This document shows, one piece after another, positions 1-7,470 of a stretch of 64,000 nt of DNA. A program made the translations under genes and the position numbers. Origin of the DNA: Anaerolineae bacterium (GTDB lineage: Bacteria; Chloroflexota; Anaerolineae; Promineifilales; Promineifilaceae). The DNA lies in the NCBI GenBank assembly GCA_020848035.1, contig JADLAX010000061.1:1-64000 (forward strand), read 5' to 3'. Each line of letters opens with the position of its first letter. Position 1 is the stretch's first letter. The notes under the pieces were generated by a model that searched no databases, was not told the DNA's origin, and worked only from the letters and a program-made list of their open reading frames with translations.

Positions 1-53
1 CCCATGTTTTAGCCTTGAGAGGGCTACGTCCTAGGCCACTAGACGAACGGGGC
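1..53 (-). tRNA. tRNA-Glu (anticodon CTC), 3' part outside window
   Basis: Read on the minus strand from 53 the sequence gives an acceptor strand GCCCCGT, the linker TC, a D-arm GTCTAGTGGCCTAGGAC, then stem TAGCC, loop CTCTCAA and stem GGCTA, i.e. anticodon CTC. The pattern CGTCTAG-GGCC-AGGAC is typical of bacterial tRNA-Glu. The T-arm begins with TGGG at position 1 and the rest, including the 3' end, lies beyond the window edge. A strong promoter lies upstream on the same strand. Confidence 0.88.
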
Positions 54-93
54 ATGTGCCCACAGGGCGTGTGCCCAACAGGGCATGTGCCCA
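50..93. repeat. three short GGGCA-N2-TGCCC direct repeats
   Basis: Three near-identical 12-mers, GGGCATGTGCCC or GGGCGTGTGCCC, are spaced about 15 bp apart between the tRNA promoter and the mature tRNA. Each has self-complementary ends, so each could form a tiny hairpin in the tRNA precursor leader. Function unknown. Confidence 0.6.
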
Positions 94-106
94 AAATTGC
101 TCGCAG

Positions 107-135
107 ATTCTAACAAACGGCCGTTCCCCTGTCAA
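107..135 (-). promoter_or_regulatory. sigma70-type promoter of the tRNA-Glu gene
   Basis: On the minus strand TTGACA (130-135) is followed by a 17-nt spacer and TAGAAT (107-112). It matches the sigma70 consensus at 11 of 12 positions. It would start transcription near position 100 and give a leader of about 45 nt before the tRNA. The spacer contains one copy of the AACGGCCGTT palindrome. Confidence 0.75.
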
Positions 136-288
136 AGAGTTGGTGAATCCGCAGGCGAAAATATGACATAGCTCACCTGTCGATCGCCTACCCCCTTCCC
201 TACAATGGTCATACAATTCGGCTATACCATTCAACCTACTGTTGCAGAGGAGACGACACCAACTATCGTTGACCACCATAAACGAAAA

Positions 289-347
289 GGACACAGATTT
301 TCACAGATTTAATCCGCGTTAATCCGCGCAATCCGCGCAATCCGCGG
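289..347. repeat. AATCCGCG-rich intergenic repeat
   Basis: A run of ACAGATTT and AATCCGCG units (three to four copies of the latter) sits between the tRNA promoter and the first small gene. It looks like the dispersed CACAGATTT/AATCCGCG repeat common in bacterial intergenic DNA. No gene is visible between 54 and 370. Confidence 0.5.
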
Positions 348-370
348 CCTATTTTCAAAGGAGAAAACTC

Positions 371-568
371 ATGGCTCAACAACTAAAAATTGCCCATTTG
401 GACGAAACGGCCGTGGCCAAACTACGCGCCCTGGAAGAAGCCACCGGTAAACATATCATGGCCTTCTCCACCGGCATGGCCTTCGCCCAGCTCTCGGCTG
501 AACACCTGGAACAGGTCCAGAACCTGGAAAAAGAGCTCAACGTCGTCCTCCTGGTGTACGAAAACTAA
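371..568 (+). CDS. small conserved-looking hypothetical protein (65 aa)
   Basis: I do not recognise this family. The 65-residue protein is soluble and probably largely helical, with a charged C-terminal helix (residues 42-56, HLEQVQNLEKEL) ending in a hydrophobic strand (NVVLLVYEN). It has no cysteines, signal peptide or membrane segment. A good ribosome-binding site (AAAGGAGAAAACTC) precedes the ATG, which supports it as a real gene. The next gene, a histidine kinase, starts 109 nt downstream on the same strand, so a shared transcript is possible. An inverted repeat of GTAATTG and CAATTAC units at about 604-642 separates them. Confidence 0.6.
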   Translation: MAQQLKIAHLDETAVAKLRALEEATGKHIMAFSTGMAFAQLSAEHLEQVQNLEKELNVVLLVYEN

Positions 569-677
569 ACTAGAGACGGCCGTTTAGGCAGGGCGACAAG
601 ATGTAATTGAGTAATCAGGCAACCCCTAATTACCCAATTACCCCTCCAAAAACACCTTCACCCAACTCACTACCCCA

Positions 678-2300
678 ATGAACCTGCAATCACTTCAGCG
701 CATTCCCATCTGGCTGTACAACCTGGTCATCTCGGTGCCGGTGCGCCTGAAAATCACCGGTATCATTTTGATCACGGTGCTGACCGTTGGCCTGACACTC
801 AACTACTGGGTCACCGCCAGCCTGGGCGATTGGCTCAACTACCTGCTTACCGATGTGCGGGTAGAAGCGGCCATGCGTGCCGGGAACCGCAGCGTGCTGC
901 TCATCACCCTGCTGGCGGCGGCCGGGTCATTGGTGATTGCCTCGTTCCTCAACTTTTTGCTCACACGGCCGTTGGTGGACCTGCGCGACATGGCGCTAGA
1001 AGTAGCCCAGGGTAATCTGGAGGCACGCGCCCCGGTCTGGGCCAAAGATGAAATTGGCGAGGTGGCCCAGGCCATCAACACCATGACCGACCACTTGATG
1101 GACACCCAAAACAACCTGGCCCGCACCAACCGCCGCCTGTCCGCTACCAACCGCATCATGGTCGCCGCCGAGCGCGAAACCGAAATTCACGACGTGCTGT
1201 ACGCCATCCTGCACAACATTGTCGAGGTGATGAACCTGGAAACGGGCTGGGTTTACCTGCGCGACCCCGAACGCAATGTCTTTCACCTGGCCAGCTGGTA
1301 TGGCGTGCCGCCCGAGCTGGAAAACAACTTGTTATGCGAAAACCAGGTAGCGTGCTGCGGCTGCCAGAAAAATCTGGTAAACGGTTACTTTGCCAGCAGC
1401 GCCCACATCAGCCGCTGCGATCGGCTGCCCGCCAGCGAAGAAACCCCACCCAGACACATCACCATCCCCATCGAAGTCCGTGGCCAGAAATACGGCGTGG
1501 TCAATCTGCACTGCAAAGCAGCCCATCCCATCGACACCAACGACCTGGAAATGCTGACAACCATCGGGACACACGTTTCGGAAATTGTGGCCAACGCCTG
1601 GCTGCGCCTGAAGCTGGCCGAAAAAGAGCAGGCGCGGCAGGTGCTGCTGGAATCGCTGGTTGAGGCGCAGGAAGAGGAACGCGGCCGTCTGGCCCGCGAA
1701 CTGCACGATGGCGCCGGGCAGATGCTCACCAGTCTGCTGGTGCGCATCAAAACGCTGGAGAAAGAATACGACACGCCCGCGCTGCAAAGCCGACTGCAAT
1801 CGCTGCTGGACATGGTTTCGGAAACGATTGAACAGGTGCGCGAGCTGTCTTACCGGCTGCGGCCCGCGGCGCTGGAAGAGTTTGGCCTGCCGGTCGCCCT
1901 GGGCATCCTGGTGGGGGAGATGACCGAAAATTCGGCCGTAAACGCCCATTTCAACACCAACATCAGTGACGAAACGCTGCCCTCAGGTATCGAAGTAACG
2001 ATGTACCGCATTGCCCAGGAAGCGCTAACCAACGTGATACGCCACTCCCAGGCGCAAACGGTGGAGGTGACGTTGACAGAGCAAGACAACGCCATTGTCA
2101 TGCGCATCCAGGATAACGGCCGTGGCTTCGACCAGCACCAGCATCAGGCAACGGCCGTTTCCGAACGCCGTCACCTCGGTCTGATCAGCATGCGCGAACG
2201 CGCCGCCATCGCCGGGGGCAGCCTCACGCTCAACACCGAGCCTGGCCGCGGCACCACCCTGCTGGTGCGCCTGCCCCTGCTGGAAAGGTTACCCGCATGA
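678..2300 (+). CDS. NarX-type sensor histidine kinase with cysteine-rich GAF domain
   Basis: Membrane sensor kinase of 540 aa. Two transmembrane segments lie at about 25-48 and 72-95, followed by HAMP (about 95-145), GAF (about 165-315), a HisKA_3 dimerisation domain with phospho-acceptor His343 in ELHDGAGQM, and a C-terminal HATPase with NVIRHSQA and DNGRGF motifs. The periplasmic loop is short, so sensing is probably by the cytoplasmic GAF domain, which carries a cysteine cluster (C220, C226, C227, C229, C247) that could hold a metal or Fe-S cluster. The stop overlaps the start of the response-regulator gene by 4 nt, so the two form a pair. The pair lies immediately upstream of the reductive-dehalogenase-like operon, the probable target (inference). 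No clear Shine-Dalgarno precedes the ATG. Confidence 0.88.
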   Translation: MNLQSLQRIPIWLYNLVISVPVRLKITGIILITVLTVGLTLNYWVTASLGDWLNYLLTDVRVEAAMRAGNRSVLLITLLAAAGSLVIASFLNFLLTRPLVDLRDMALEVAQGNLEARAPVWAKDEIGEVAQAINTMTDHLMDTQNNLARTNRRLSATNRIMVAAERETEIHDVLYAILHNIVEVMNLETGWVYLRDPERNVFHLASWYGVPPELENNLLCENQVACCGCQKNLVNGYFASSAHISRCDRLPASEETPPRHITIPIEVRGQKYGVVNLHCKAAHPIDTNDLEMLTTIGTHVSEIVANAWLRLKLAEKEQARQVLLESLVEAQEEERGRLARELHDGAGQMLTSLLVRIKTLEKEYDTPALQSRLQSLLDMVSETIEQVRELSYRLRPAALEEFGLPVALGILVGEMTENSAVNAHFNTNISDETLPSGIEVTMYRIAQEALTNVIRHSQAQTVEVTLTEQDNAIVMRIQDNGRGFDQHQHQATAVSERRHLGLISMRERAAIAGGSLTLNTEPGRGTTLLVRLPLLERLPA

Positions 2301-2956
2301 ATCCCACCCCCATCAACATCCTGCTTGTCGACGATCACAAAGTGCTGCGCGACGGCCTGCGCGCCCTGCTGGAAAGTGAGCCAGACCTCAAAGTTGTGGC
2401 CGACGTCGGCAGCGGCAGCGACGGCATTCAAGCCGCCCGCAGCTGGCAGCCCGATGTCATCGTCATGGACCTGGGGCTGCCCGACATGAGCGGCCTGGAA
2501 GCCATTCGCGCCATCCGGCAAGAAAACAGCTTCAGCCGCATCATTGTCCTTTCCATGCACAGCCGCCGCGAATTTGTGCTGCCCGCCATCGAGGCAGGTT
2601 GCGATGGCTACATCCCCAAATCCTCCACCCACACCAGCCTGCTGCAAGCCATTCGTGTGGTCCTCACCGGCGAGCGGTACCTGCACCCCAAAGCCGCCAC
2701 CGCGCTGATGGAATCCTTCACCCACAAACAAACCGAGCTGGAACAGTTTGAAGCCCTCTCCGACCGTGAGCAGGATGTGCTTCGCCTGTCGGCCATGGGC
2801 TACAGCAGCCGGGAAATTGGCGATCAGCTTATCATCAGCCCCAAAACGGCCGATACCTACCGCCAGCGTGCCATGGAAAAGCTGAACCTGATCCATCGCA
2901 GCGATTTGATCAAGTTTGCCGTGCGCGCCGGGATTTTGGATTCATTCAAAGAGTAA
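2297..2956 (+). CDS. NarL/FixJ-family response regulator
   Basis: Cytoplasmic transcription regulator of 219 aa. The N-terminal receiver domain has the acidic pair VDD at 11-13 and phospho-acceptor Asp58 in VIVMDLGLP. The C-terminal LuxR-type helix-turn-helix covers about 152-207 (LSDREQDVLRLSAMGYSSRE). Its ATG overlaps the TGA of the upstream kinase, so it is translationally coupled and almost certainly the cognate regulator. The following gene, 221 nt downstream, opens a redox operon. The spacer contains a short palindrome that could be an operator. Confidence 0.92.
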   Translation: MNPTPINILLVDDHKVLRDGLRALLESEPDLKVVADVGSGSDGIQAARSWQPDVIVMDLGLPDMSGLEAIRAIRQENSFSRIIVLSMHSRREFVLPAIEAGCDGYIPKSSTHTSLLQAIRVVLTGERYLHPKAATALMESFTHKQTELEQFEALSDREQDVLRLSAMGYSSREIGDQLIISPKTADTYRQRAMEKLNLIHRSDLIKFAVRAGILDSFKE

Positions 2957-3083
2957 CTTTGTCCTATGCGCTGTCAGGAAATTCCCCACATAAAACCAGC
3001 CAATTCCCGATACCGCCACCAGCCATACACCTTTAAACTACACCTCAGTATGAAATTACTTTTTTACTAATTTCCCAACTTAG

Positions 3084-3100
3084 GTGCACAAAATGTGTAC
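3084..3100 (+). promoter_or_regulatory. candidate operator palindrome upstream of the rdh-like operon
   Basis: GTGCACA-AAA-TGTGTAC is a 17-bp imperfect palindrome (one mismatch between arms) about 80 nt before the reductive-dehalogenase-like start. The 2957-3177 spacer holds no ORF. It also has a GGCAGT/ACTGCC inverted repeat further down (about 3107-3134). Binding by the upstream regulator is inference only. Confidence 0.35.
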
Positions 3101-3177
3101 TGTGTGGGCAGTACGGTTACGACCAAACAGACTGCCGGAAGAGGTGTTGTACTGACCCGCACATAGGAGGACAAGGA

Positions 3178-4581
3178 ATGGCCAAGAATGATCAATTTAC
3201 TGTGAACCGGCGTGACTTTCTGCGAATTGCCGGGCTCGGTGCTGGCGCAACGGCCGTTGCCACCGTAACCAAATCGGCGGCCGCTGCCACCCCCACCGCC
3301 TTTGCCGGGGGCAAATTTTCTGATCCCGCTGGTCGCCCCAAACGGCCGTGGTGGGTTAAAACAGTCGATGAACCCACTACTGAGATCGATTGGAATATGA
3401 TGAAGCGCTATAACGAGCGCACCGGCTCCGTCCGTGGTCCGGGTATGGCTGGCTACGTCGGCGACGACGAAGTTGACCGCCTCACCGAAGCCGCCGCCAA
3501 AAACGAACTGGAGCGTATGCTCAACAACGTCGATGGCTACACCCTGAAAGACCAGGCGCTGAAAGCCGCCCACGTAGGCATTGGCAAAAGCTTCCTCGGC
3601 CCGCAAGAAGCCCCCACCCCAGAAGATCGCGGCGTTCCCAAATGGGAAGGCTCACCTGAAGAAGCGGCCAAGATCATCCGCGCCGCCATGCGCCATTTTG
3701 GTGCCGCCACCGTTGGCTTCATTGAGCTGGACGACAACACCCGCAAACTCATCTACGGCGTAGACCCCGATGGCAAAGAGCTCATCTTCACCGACGAACC
3801 CATGGCCGCCGAAGATGACGACGCCCGCTACATTCCCAACAGCTGCAAATACGCCATTGTCTACACCGTGCAGATGTCTACCGAAACGATGCGGCGCAGC
3901 CCCACCCAACTCGGTTCACAAACCACCACGTTGTCCTACACCCGTGGTGAAACCATTCAGGCGTCCGCCCAAGAATTTTTGCGTGGTTTGGGTTACCAAT
4001 GCCTGGGTGAATCCAGCACCAACGCCCTGGGCATCGCCCCGGCGTTTGGGGTAATGGCTGGCCTGGGTGAATTGTCGCGCCTGAACCGGCTCATCACCCC
4101 GGAATTTGGCCCGATGGTGCGTGTCTTCAAGCTGCTCACCGACCTGCCCGTGGCCGTAGACAAACCGATTGACGCGGGCATCATGGAGTTCTGCAAGCGC
4201 TGTAAGAAATGCGCCGAAGCCTGCCCGTCTGAGTCCCTCAGCTTCGACGATGAGCCTACCTGGGAAACCCGGGGTGGCTGGAACAATCCAGGCCACAAGG
4301 CGTACTTTGAGAATTCCGTCACCTGCTACACCTACTGGCGTGAACAGGCCGGTACCAACTGCGGTATCTGCTTCGCGGTGTGCCCCTTTGCCAAGAAAGA
4401 CAAGGCGTGGGTCCACGAATGGGTGAAAGCCGGCGCGTCCACGGCCCCGTTCCTGGACAGCTTCTTCCGCAGCATGGATGATGCTTTTGGGTACGGCACC
4501 CAGGCCAGCGCTGAAGAGTGGTGGAATTTGGATCTGCCCGAACACGGAATCGACAGCACACAACCGGTAATGGAGGGTTAA
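3178..4581 (+). CDS. reductive dehalogenase-like Tat-exported Fe-S protein
   Basis: RdhA-type protein of 467 aa. It starts with a twin-arginine signal (NRRDFLRIAGLGAGA, residues 9-23) followed by an Ala-rich hydrophobic stretch. The C-terminal part has two 4Fe-4S motifs typical of the family: C339-x2-C342-x2-C345-x3-C349-P, and C383 followed by C395-x2-C398-x3-C402-P. The region between carries the conserved-looking corrinoid-dependent catalytic domain. Length fits RdhA (about 450-550 aa). An SD GGAGG lies just upstream. Family members reduce organohalides outside the membrane with electrons from the quinone pool, but many environmental homologues have no proven substrate. The cytosolic relative epoxyqueuosine reductase lacks a Tat signal. 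Downstream genes supply a membrane anchor and electron-transfer partners. Confidence 0.82.
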   Translation: MAKNDQFTVNRRDFLRIAGLGAGATAVATVTKSAAAATPTAFAGGKFSDPAGRPKRPWWVKTVDEPTTEIDWNMMKRYNERTGSVRGPGMAGYVGDDEVDRLTEAAAKNELERMLNNVDGYTLKDQALKAAHVGIGKSFLGPQEAPTPEDRGVPKWEGSPEEAAKIIRAAMRHFGAATVGFIELDDNTRKLIYGVDPDGKELIFTDEPMAAEDDDARYIPNSCKYAIVYTVQMSTETMRRSPTQLGSQTTTLSYTRGETIQASAQEFLRGLGYQCLGESSTNALGIAPAFGVMAGLGELSRLNRLITPEFGPMVRVFKLLTDLPVAVDKPIDAGIMEFCKRCKKCAEACPSESLSFDDEPTWETRGGWNNPGHKAYFENSVTCYTYWREQAGTNCGICFAVCPFAKKDKAWVHEWVKAGASTAPFLDSFFRSMDDAFGYGTQASAEEWWNLDLPEHGIDSTQPVMEG

Positions 4582-4584
4582 GCA

Positions 4585-4794
4585 ATGTCCGACAGTATAA
4601 CGATTAAGATCAAGAAACGGCCGTGGTATGAATGGCTGCTCTGGCTCATCTGGGCCTTCATCCTTGTTTTCATCTACCAGAATGCTGCCTCTAGCGGAAC
4701 CGAATTGGAACCGCGCGCGGCAACCATCTTCTGGGTAAGCTTTGTGGTCTGGCTGCTGGCTGGTGCCGTTATCTGGTTTACCCGCCGTCGTTAA
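4585..4794 (+). CDS. small two-helix membrane protein, probable RdhB-like anchor
   Basis: A 69-aa protein with two transmembrane helices (about 15-30 and 45-65) and a basic tail (TRRR). It begins 3 nt after the reductive-dehalogenase-like gene, with its GGAGG ribosome site inside the end of that gene, so the two are tightly coupled. Dehalogenase operons normally encode a small membrane anchor (RdhB) next to rdhA. Position and topology suggest that role here, although RdhB is usually about 90 aa with three helices and I see no sequence signature. Confidence 0.55.
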   Translation: MSDSITIKIKKRPWYEWLLWLIWAFILVFIYQNAASSGTELEPRAATIFWVSFVVWLLAGAVIWFTRRR

Positions 4795-4830
4795 ACCCAA
4801 GCCTGATATTTGACGTTCGGTCTTGCAACT

Positions 4831-4882
4831 GAGGCTGGCGTCTGGCGATAGATCTCCCCCTCACGCGCCATTCGCCAGCCTC
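4831..4882 (+). repeat. intra-operon hairpin
   Basis: GAGGCTGGCG (4831-4840) pairs perfectly with CGCCAGCCTC (4873-4882) across a 32-nt loop. It lies in the 142-nt spacer between the anchor gene and the FMN/polyferredoxin gene. There is no U-tract, so it is more likely an mRNA-processing or stability hairpin than a terminator. Confidence 0.45.
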
Positions 4883-4936
4883 TACCATGACCGGGCCTCG
4901 GGCACAGTGCATCGAGCACAGTCACAGGACGCATTC

Positions 4937-6160
4937 ATGAGCAACGGCCGTTCCATCCCCCTTAAAGCCGTCCCCTCCCCCCACCAGAAAAAACAGCAGC
5001 GCGAACGACTTCTCATTGTGTTGACGGTAGCCTTGGTGGTGGGTGCCTGGATTTTTGGCTACTTCACCAGCGGCACCGACGTGGCCCCGCTGGTACCGGA
5101 TATGTTGCCCGGCACCGCCGAAGTACGCACCGATGGCCCCATCTTTGTCGCCCTGGATGAAACCGGTGCTGTACTGGGCTATGCCGCCCTGGGCAGCGCC
5201 CCCGGCTACGGCGGTCCCATCGACATGCTGGTAGCCATCGACCCCAGCGGGGCGATTGTCGGCACCCAGGTCGTCACCGAGCGGGAATCGCCGGGTTTCT
5301 TCCGCCTGGTTAAGTCGAGTGAGATGATTGAGGGATACAACGGCCGTTCCGTCACCGATTCATTGCAGCTGGGGCAGGACCTGGACGCCGTCACCGGGGC
5401 CACCGTCAGCGCCGAAGGTGTGGCCGCCGCCGTGCGCGCCGCCACCCGGCAAATTGCCAACGAGGCGCTTAACGTTTCCCTGCCCGCCGAACAAAAACCG
5501 ATTGAGTTTGGCTGGCCCGAGGCCATCCTGCTGCTGCTGTTTGCCTCCGGCTACCTGACCCACAAGTGGCACAACCGCAAATGGAAAGTGCGCGCCCGCT
5601 GGGGCACGCTCATCGGCGGCATGATCTTCCTGGGTTTTGTCTACACCGTGCCGCTCACCATTACCATGATTATTTCGCTGCTCAGCGGCTACTGGCCCGA
5701 CTGGCACAACAATCTCTACTGGTACCTGCTCATCGGCGGCATCTTGTTTGTCACCACCGTCGATGCCAAAAACCCGTATTGCAGCTGGTTTTGCCCCTTT
5801 GGTGCCTTCCAGGAATGTGTGGCGGCCATCAGTAAAGCCAAACCGTACCGTCCGCGTGACCTCAGCGACGTGTTCAAATGGGTCCAGCGCGGCCTGGCGC
5901 TGGCCGCCGTGGTGCTGGGGCTGGCGCTGCGCCGACCGGGCGTGGCCAGCTACGAACCCTTTGCCACCTTGTTCGATTTGCGGGGAACGGCCGTACAATG
6001 GATCTTCCTCGTCCTCATTATCCTGGCCAGTCTGATCACCTACCGGCCGTTTTGTAACTTTCTCTGCCCGCTCGACCCGGTGATTGACTTCATCGCGGCC
6101 ACGCGGCGCTGGCTTAAAGAAGGATGGACCCGATGGCGGAAACAAACCGCGAACGTCTAA
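4937..6160 (+). CDS. FMN-binding / NapH-type 4Fe-4S membrane protein (RdhC/NosR-like)
   Basis: Integral membrane electron carrier of 407 aa from ATG 4937. After one N-terminal helix (about 25-45) comes an exported FMN-binding domain with the ApbE flavinylation motif DAVTGATVS (D150-S158; the terminal Ser/Thr would carry FMN). Further membrane helices follow, with two polyferredoxin motifs: C282-x3-C286-P with C294, and C373-x3-C377-P. The architecture matches NosR and RdhC/PceC proteins, which pass electrons from quinols across the membrane. An in-frame ATG at 4823 would add 38 residues without any signal-like character; AGGA 5' of 4937 supports the shorter start. It overlaps the next gene. 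Confidence 0.83.
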   Translation: MSNGRSIPLKAVPSPHQKKQQRERLLIVLTVALVVGAWIFGYFTSGTDVAPLVPDMLPGTAEVRTDGPIFVALDETGAVLGYAALGSAPGYGGPIDMLVAIDPSGAIVGTQVVTERESPGFFRLVKSSEMIEGYNGRSVTDSLQLGQDLDAVTGATVSAEGVAAAVRAATRQIANEALNVSLPAEQKPIEFGWPEAILLLLFASGYLTHKWHNRKWKVRARWGTLIGGMIFLGFVYTVPLTITMIISLLSGYWPDWHNNLYWYLLIGGILFVTTVDAKNPYCSWFCPFGAFQECVAAISKAKPYRPRDLSDVFKWVQRGLALAAVVLGLALRRPGVASYEPFATLFDLRGTAVQWIFLVLIILASLITYRPFCNFLCPLDPVIDFIAATRRWLKEGWTRWRKQTANV

Positions 6161-6468
6161 AGCGCCTGGCCTTAATTGGTTTTGTCGCCGTGTGTGTGGG
6201 GCTGATTGGCCTCATCTGGGCCGAAGGGCTCACCGGCAACGAACCGGCCACTCCCAGCTACTACCGGGACACCTTTCGCATGGACGAAAACATTTACCTC
6301 ACCGTAACGGCCCAGGCCATTGAGTTCCAGAACAGCCTGGAACAAGGCACGCCACCAGCTACCACCGCACCCGACGAACACAATGGTTCCGGCAGCGGCC
6401 AGGGGCAAGGTAGTAACCACAACGACACACCAGCGGCCACTGCCACACCGTCAGGAGGCCAACCATGA
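6133..6468 (+). CDS. single-pass membrane protein in redox operon, unknown function
   Basis: A 111-aa protein with one N-terminal transmembrane helix (about 9-31) and an exported, low-complexity tail rich in Ser, Gly, Thr and Pro. I do not recognise a family. ATG 6133 is preferred because AAGAAGG lies 9 nt upstream; an in-frame ATG at 6124 is too close to it. It overlaps the upstream FMN/polyferredoxin gene by 28 nt and the downstream apbE by 4 nt, so it is surely co-translated with them and may be an accessory subunit of the membrane complex. Confidence 0.6.
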   Translation: MAETNRERLKRLALIGFVAVCVGLIGLIWAEGLTGNEPATPSYYRDTFRMDENIYLTVTAQAIEFQNSLEQGTPPATTAPDEHNGSGSGQGQGSNHNDTPAATATPSGGQP

Positions 6469-7457
6469 CCCCTAAACAGCCCTCGCCCACCCTCTCCCGC
6501 CGCCACTTTTTGCAAATTACGGCCGTTGCCAGCACCGTCTTCCTGGGCGGTCGTTGGGTCCAGCGGCTGGTAAAACAGCCAACGGCCGTTCACCAAACCC
6601 GCCTGCTCATGGGCACCGTCGTCAACCTCACCCTGGTGGGCGACGATACCACACACAGCCAGCAGGCCCTGGCCGCCACCTTTGCCGAGATGGAGCGGCT
6701 GATTGCCCTCTTTAACTGGCGGCAGCCGGGCAGCGCCCTGGCCACCTTAAACCAGACCGGCCAGCTGGCCAACCCGCCGCAGGAATTGGTAGAACTTTTG
6801 CAGGCAGCGTATCATTTTAGCCGCCAGAGCGATGGCGCGTTCGACGTAACCATTCAGCCGCTGCTGGAAGCAATCCGCACCGGCACCGACACCCAGGCCC
6901 CGCGCCAGCTGGTCGATTATCGCCAGCTGCAAGTCTCATCCGATAAAATCAGTCTGGCTCCTGGTATGCAGATCACGCTGGATGGCATGGCCAAAGGGCG
7001 GGTGGTGGATGGAGCAACGGCCGTTTTGCAGACCCACGGCTTTACCAATGTTCTGGTAGAGGCAGGCGGCGACCTGGTGGCCCACGGCCAACGCGCCGAT
7101 GGCCAAAGCTGGCGGCTGGGCATTACCCATCCGCGCCAACCCGAAAGCACGCTCCAGGTGCTGCCCGTCACCGGCCAGGCGGTGGCCACGTCTGGCGATT
7201 ACCAGCACAGCTTCAGCCAGGATTTTAGCCACCACCACATCGTCGACCCACGCACGGGTGAATCACCGACCGAGCTGGCCAGCGTCACCGTGCTGGCTCC
7301 CACCGCCGCCGCCGCCGATGCCCTGAGTACGGCCGTAATGGTCCTGGGCAGTCAGGCCGGTTTAGCCCTGATAGACCAGCTGCCCGGCACCGCCGCGCTG
7401 CTGGTAACCAAAGAAATGCAGCTTAAGCGCTCCGCTCATTTTCCAGCGGTGCGGTAG
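6465..7457 (+). CDS. apbE: FAD:protein FMN transferase (ApbE)
   Basis: Flavin transferase of 330 aa that attaches FMN covalently to Ser/Thr in exported flavoproteins, using FAD. It begins with a Tat signal (SRRHFLQITAVASTVFLGG). Family motifs follow: MGTVVNLTLVG, the Ala/Gly-rich DGMAKGRVVDGA segment, VEAGGDLVAHG, and the C-terminal HHIVDPRTGESP and AADALSTAVMVLG regions that bind FAD and metal. The Tat signal places it outside the membrane, as does its likely target, the FMN domain encoded two genes upstream in the same operon. It overlaps the previous gene by ATGA. Confidence 0.92.
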   Translation: MTPKQPSPTLSRRHFLQITAVASTVFLGGRWVQRLVKQPTAVHQTRLLMGTVVNLTLVGDDTTHSQQALAATFAEMERLIALFNWRQPGSALATLNQTGQLANPPQELVELLQAAYHFSRQSDGAFDVTIQPLLEAIRTGTDTQAPRQLVDYRQLQVSSDKISLAPGMQITLDGMAKGRVVDGATAVLQTHGFTNVLVEAGGDLVAHGQRADGQSWRLGITHPRQPESTLQVLPVTGQAVATSGDYQHSFSQDFSHHHIVDPRTGESPTELASVTVLAPTAAAADALSTAVMVLGSQAGLALIDQLPGTAALLVTKEMQLKRSAHFPAVR

Positions 7458-7470
7458 GCGAGAGGATATT

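Noticed and set aside
31-294. 87-aa minus-strand ORF
   Set aside because: It overlaps the tRNA-Glu gene and its promoter and has no protein-like features.
4823-4936. Upstream start for the FMN/polyferredoxin protein
   Set aside because: The added 38 residues are not signal-like and cover an intergenic hairpin; ATG 4937 has AGGA upstream.
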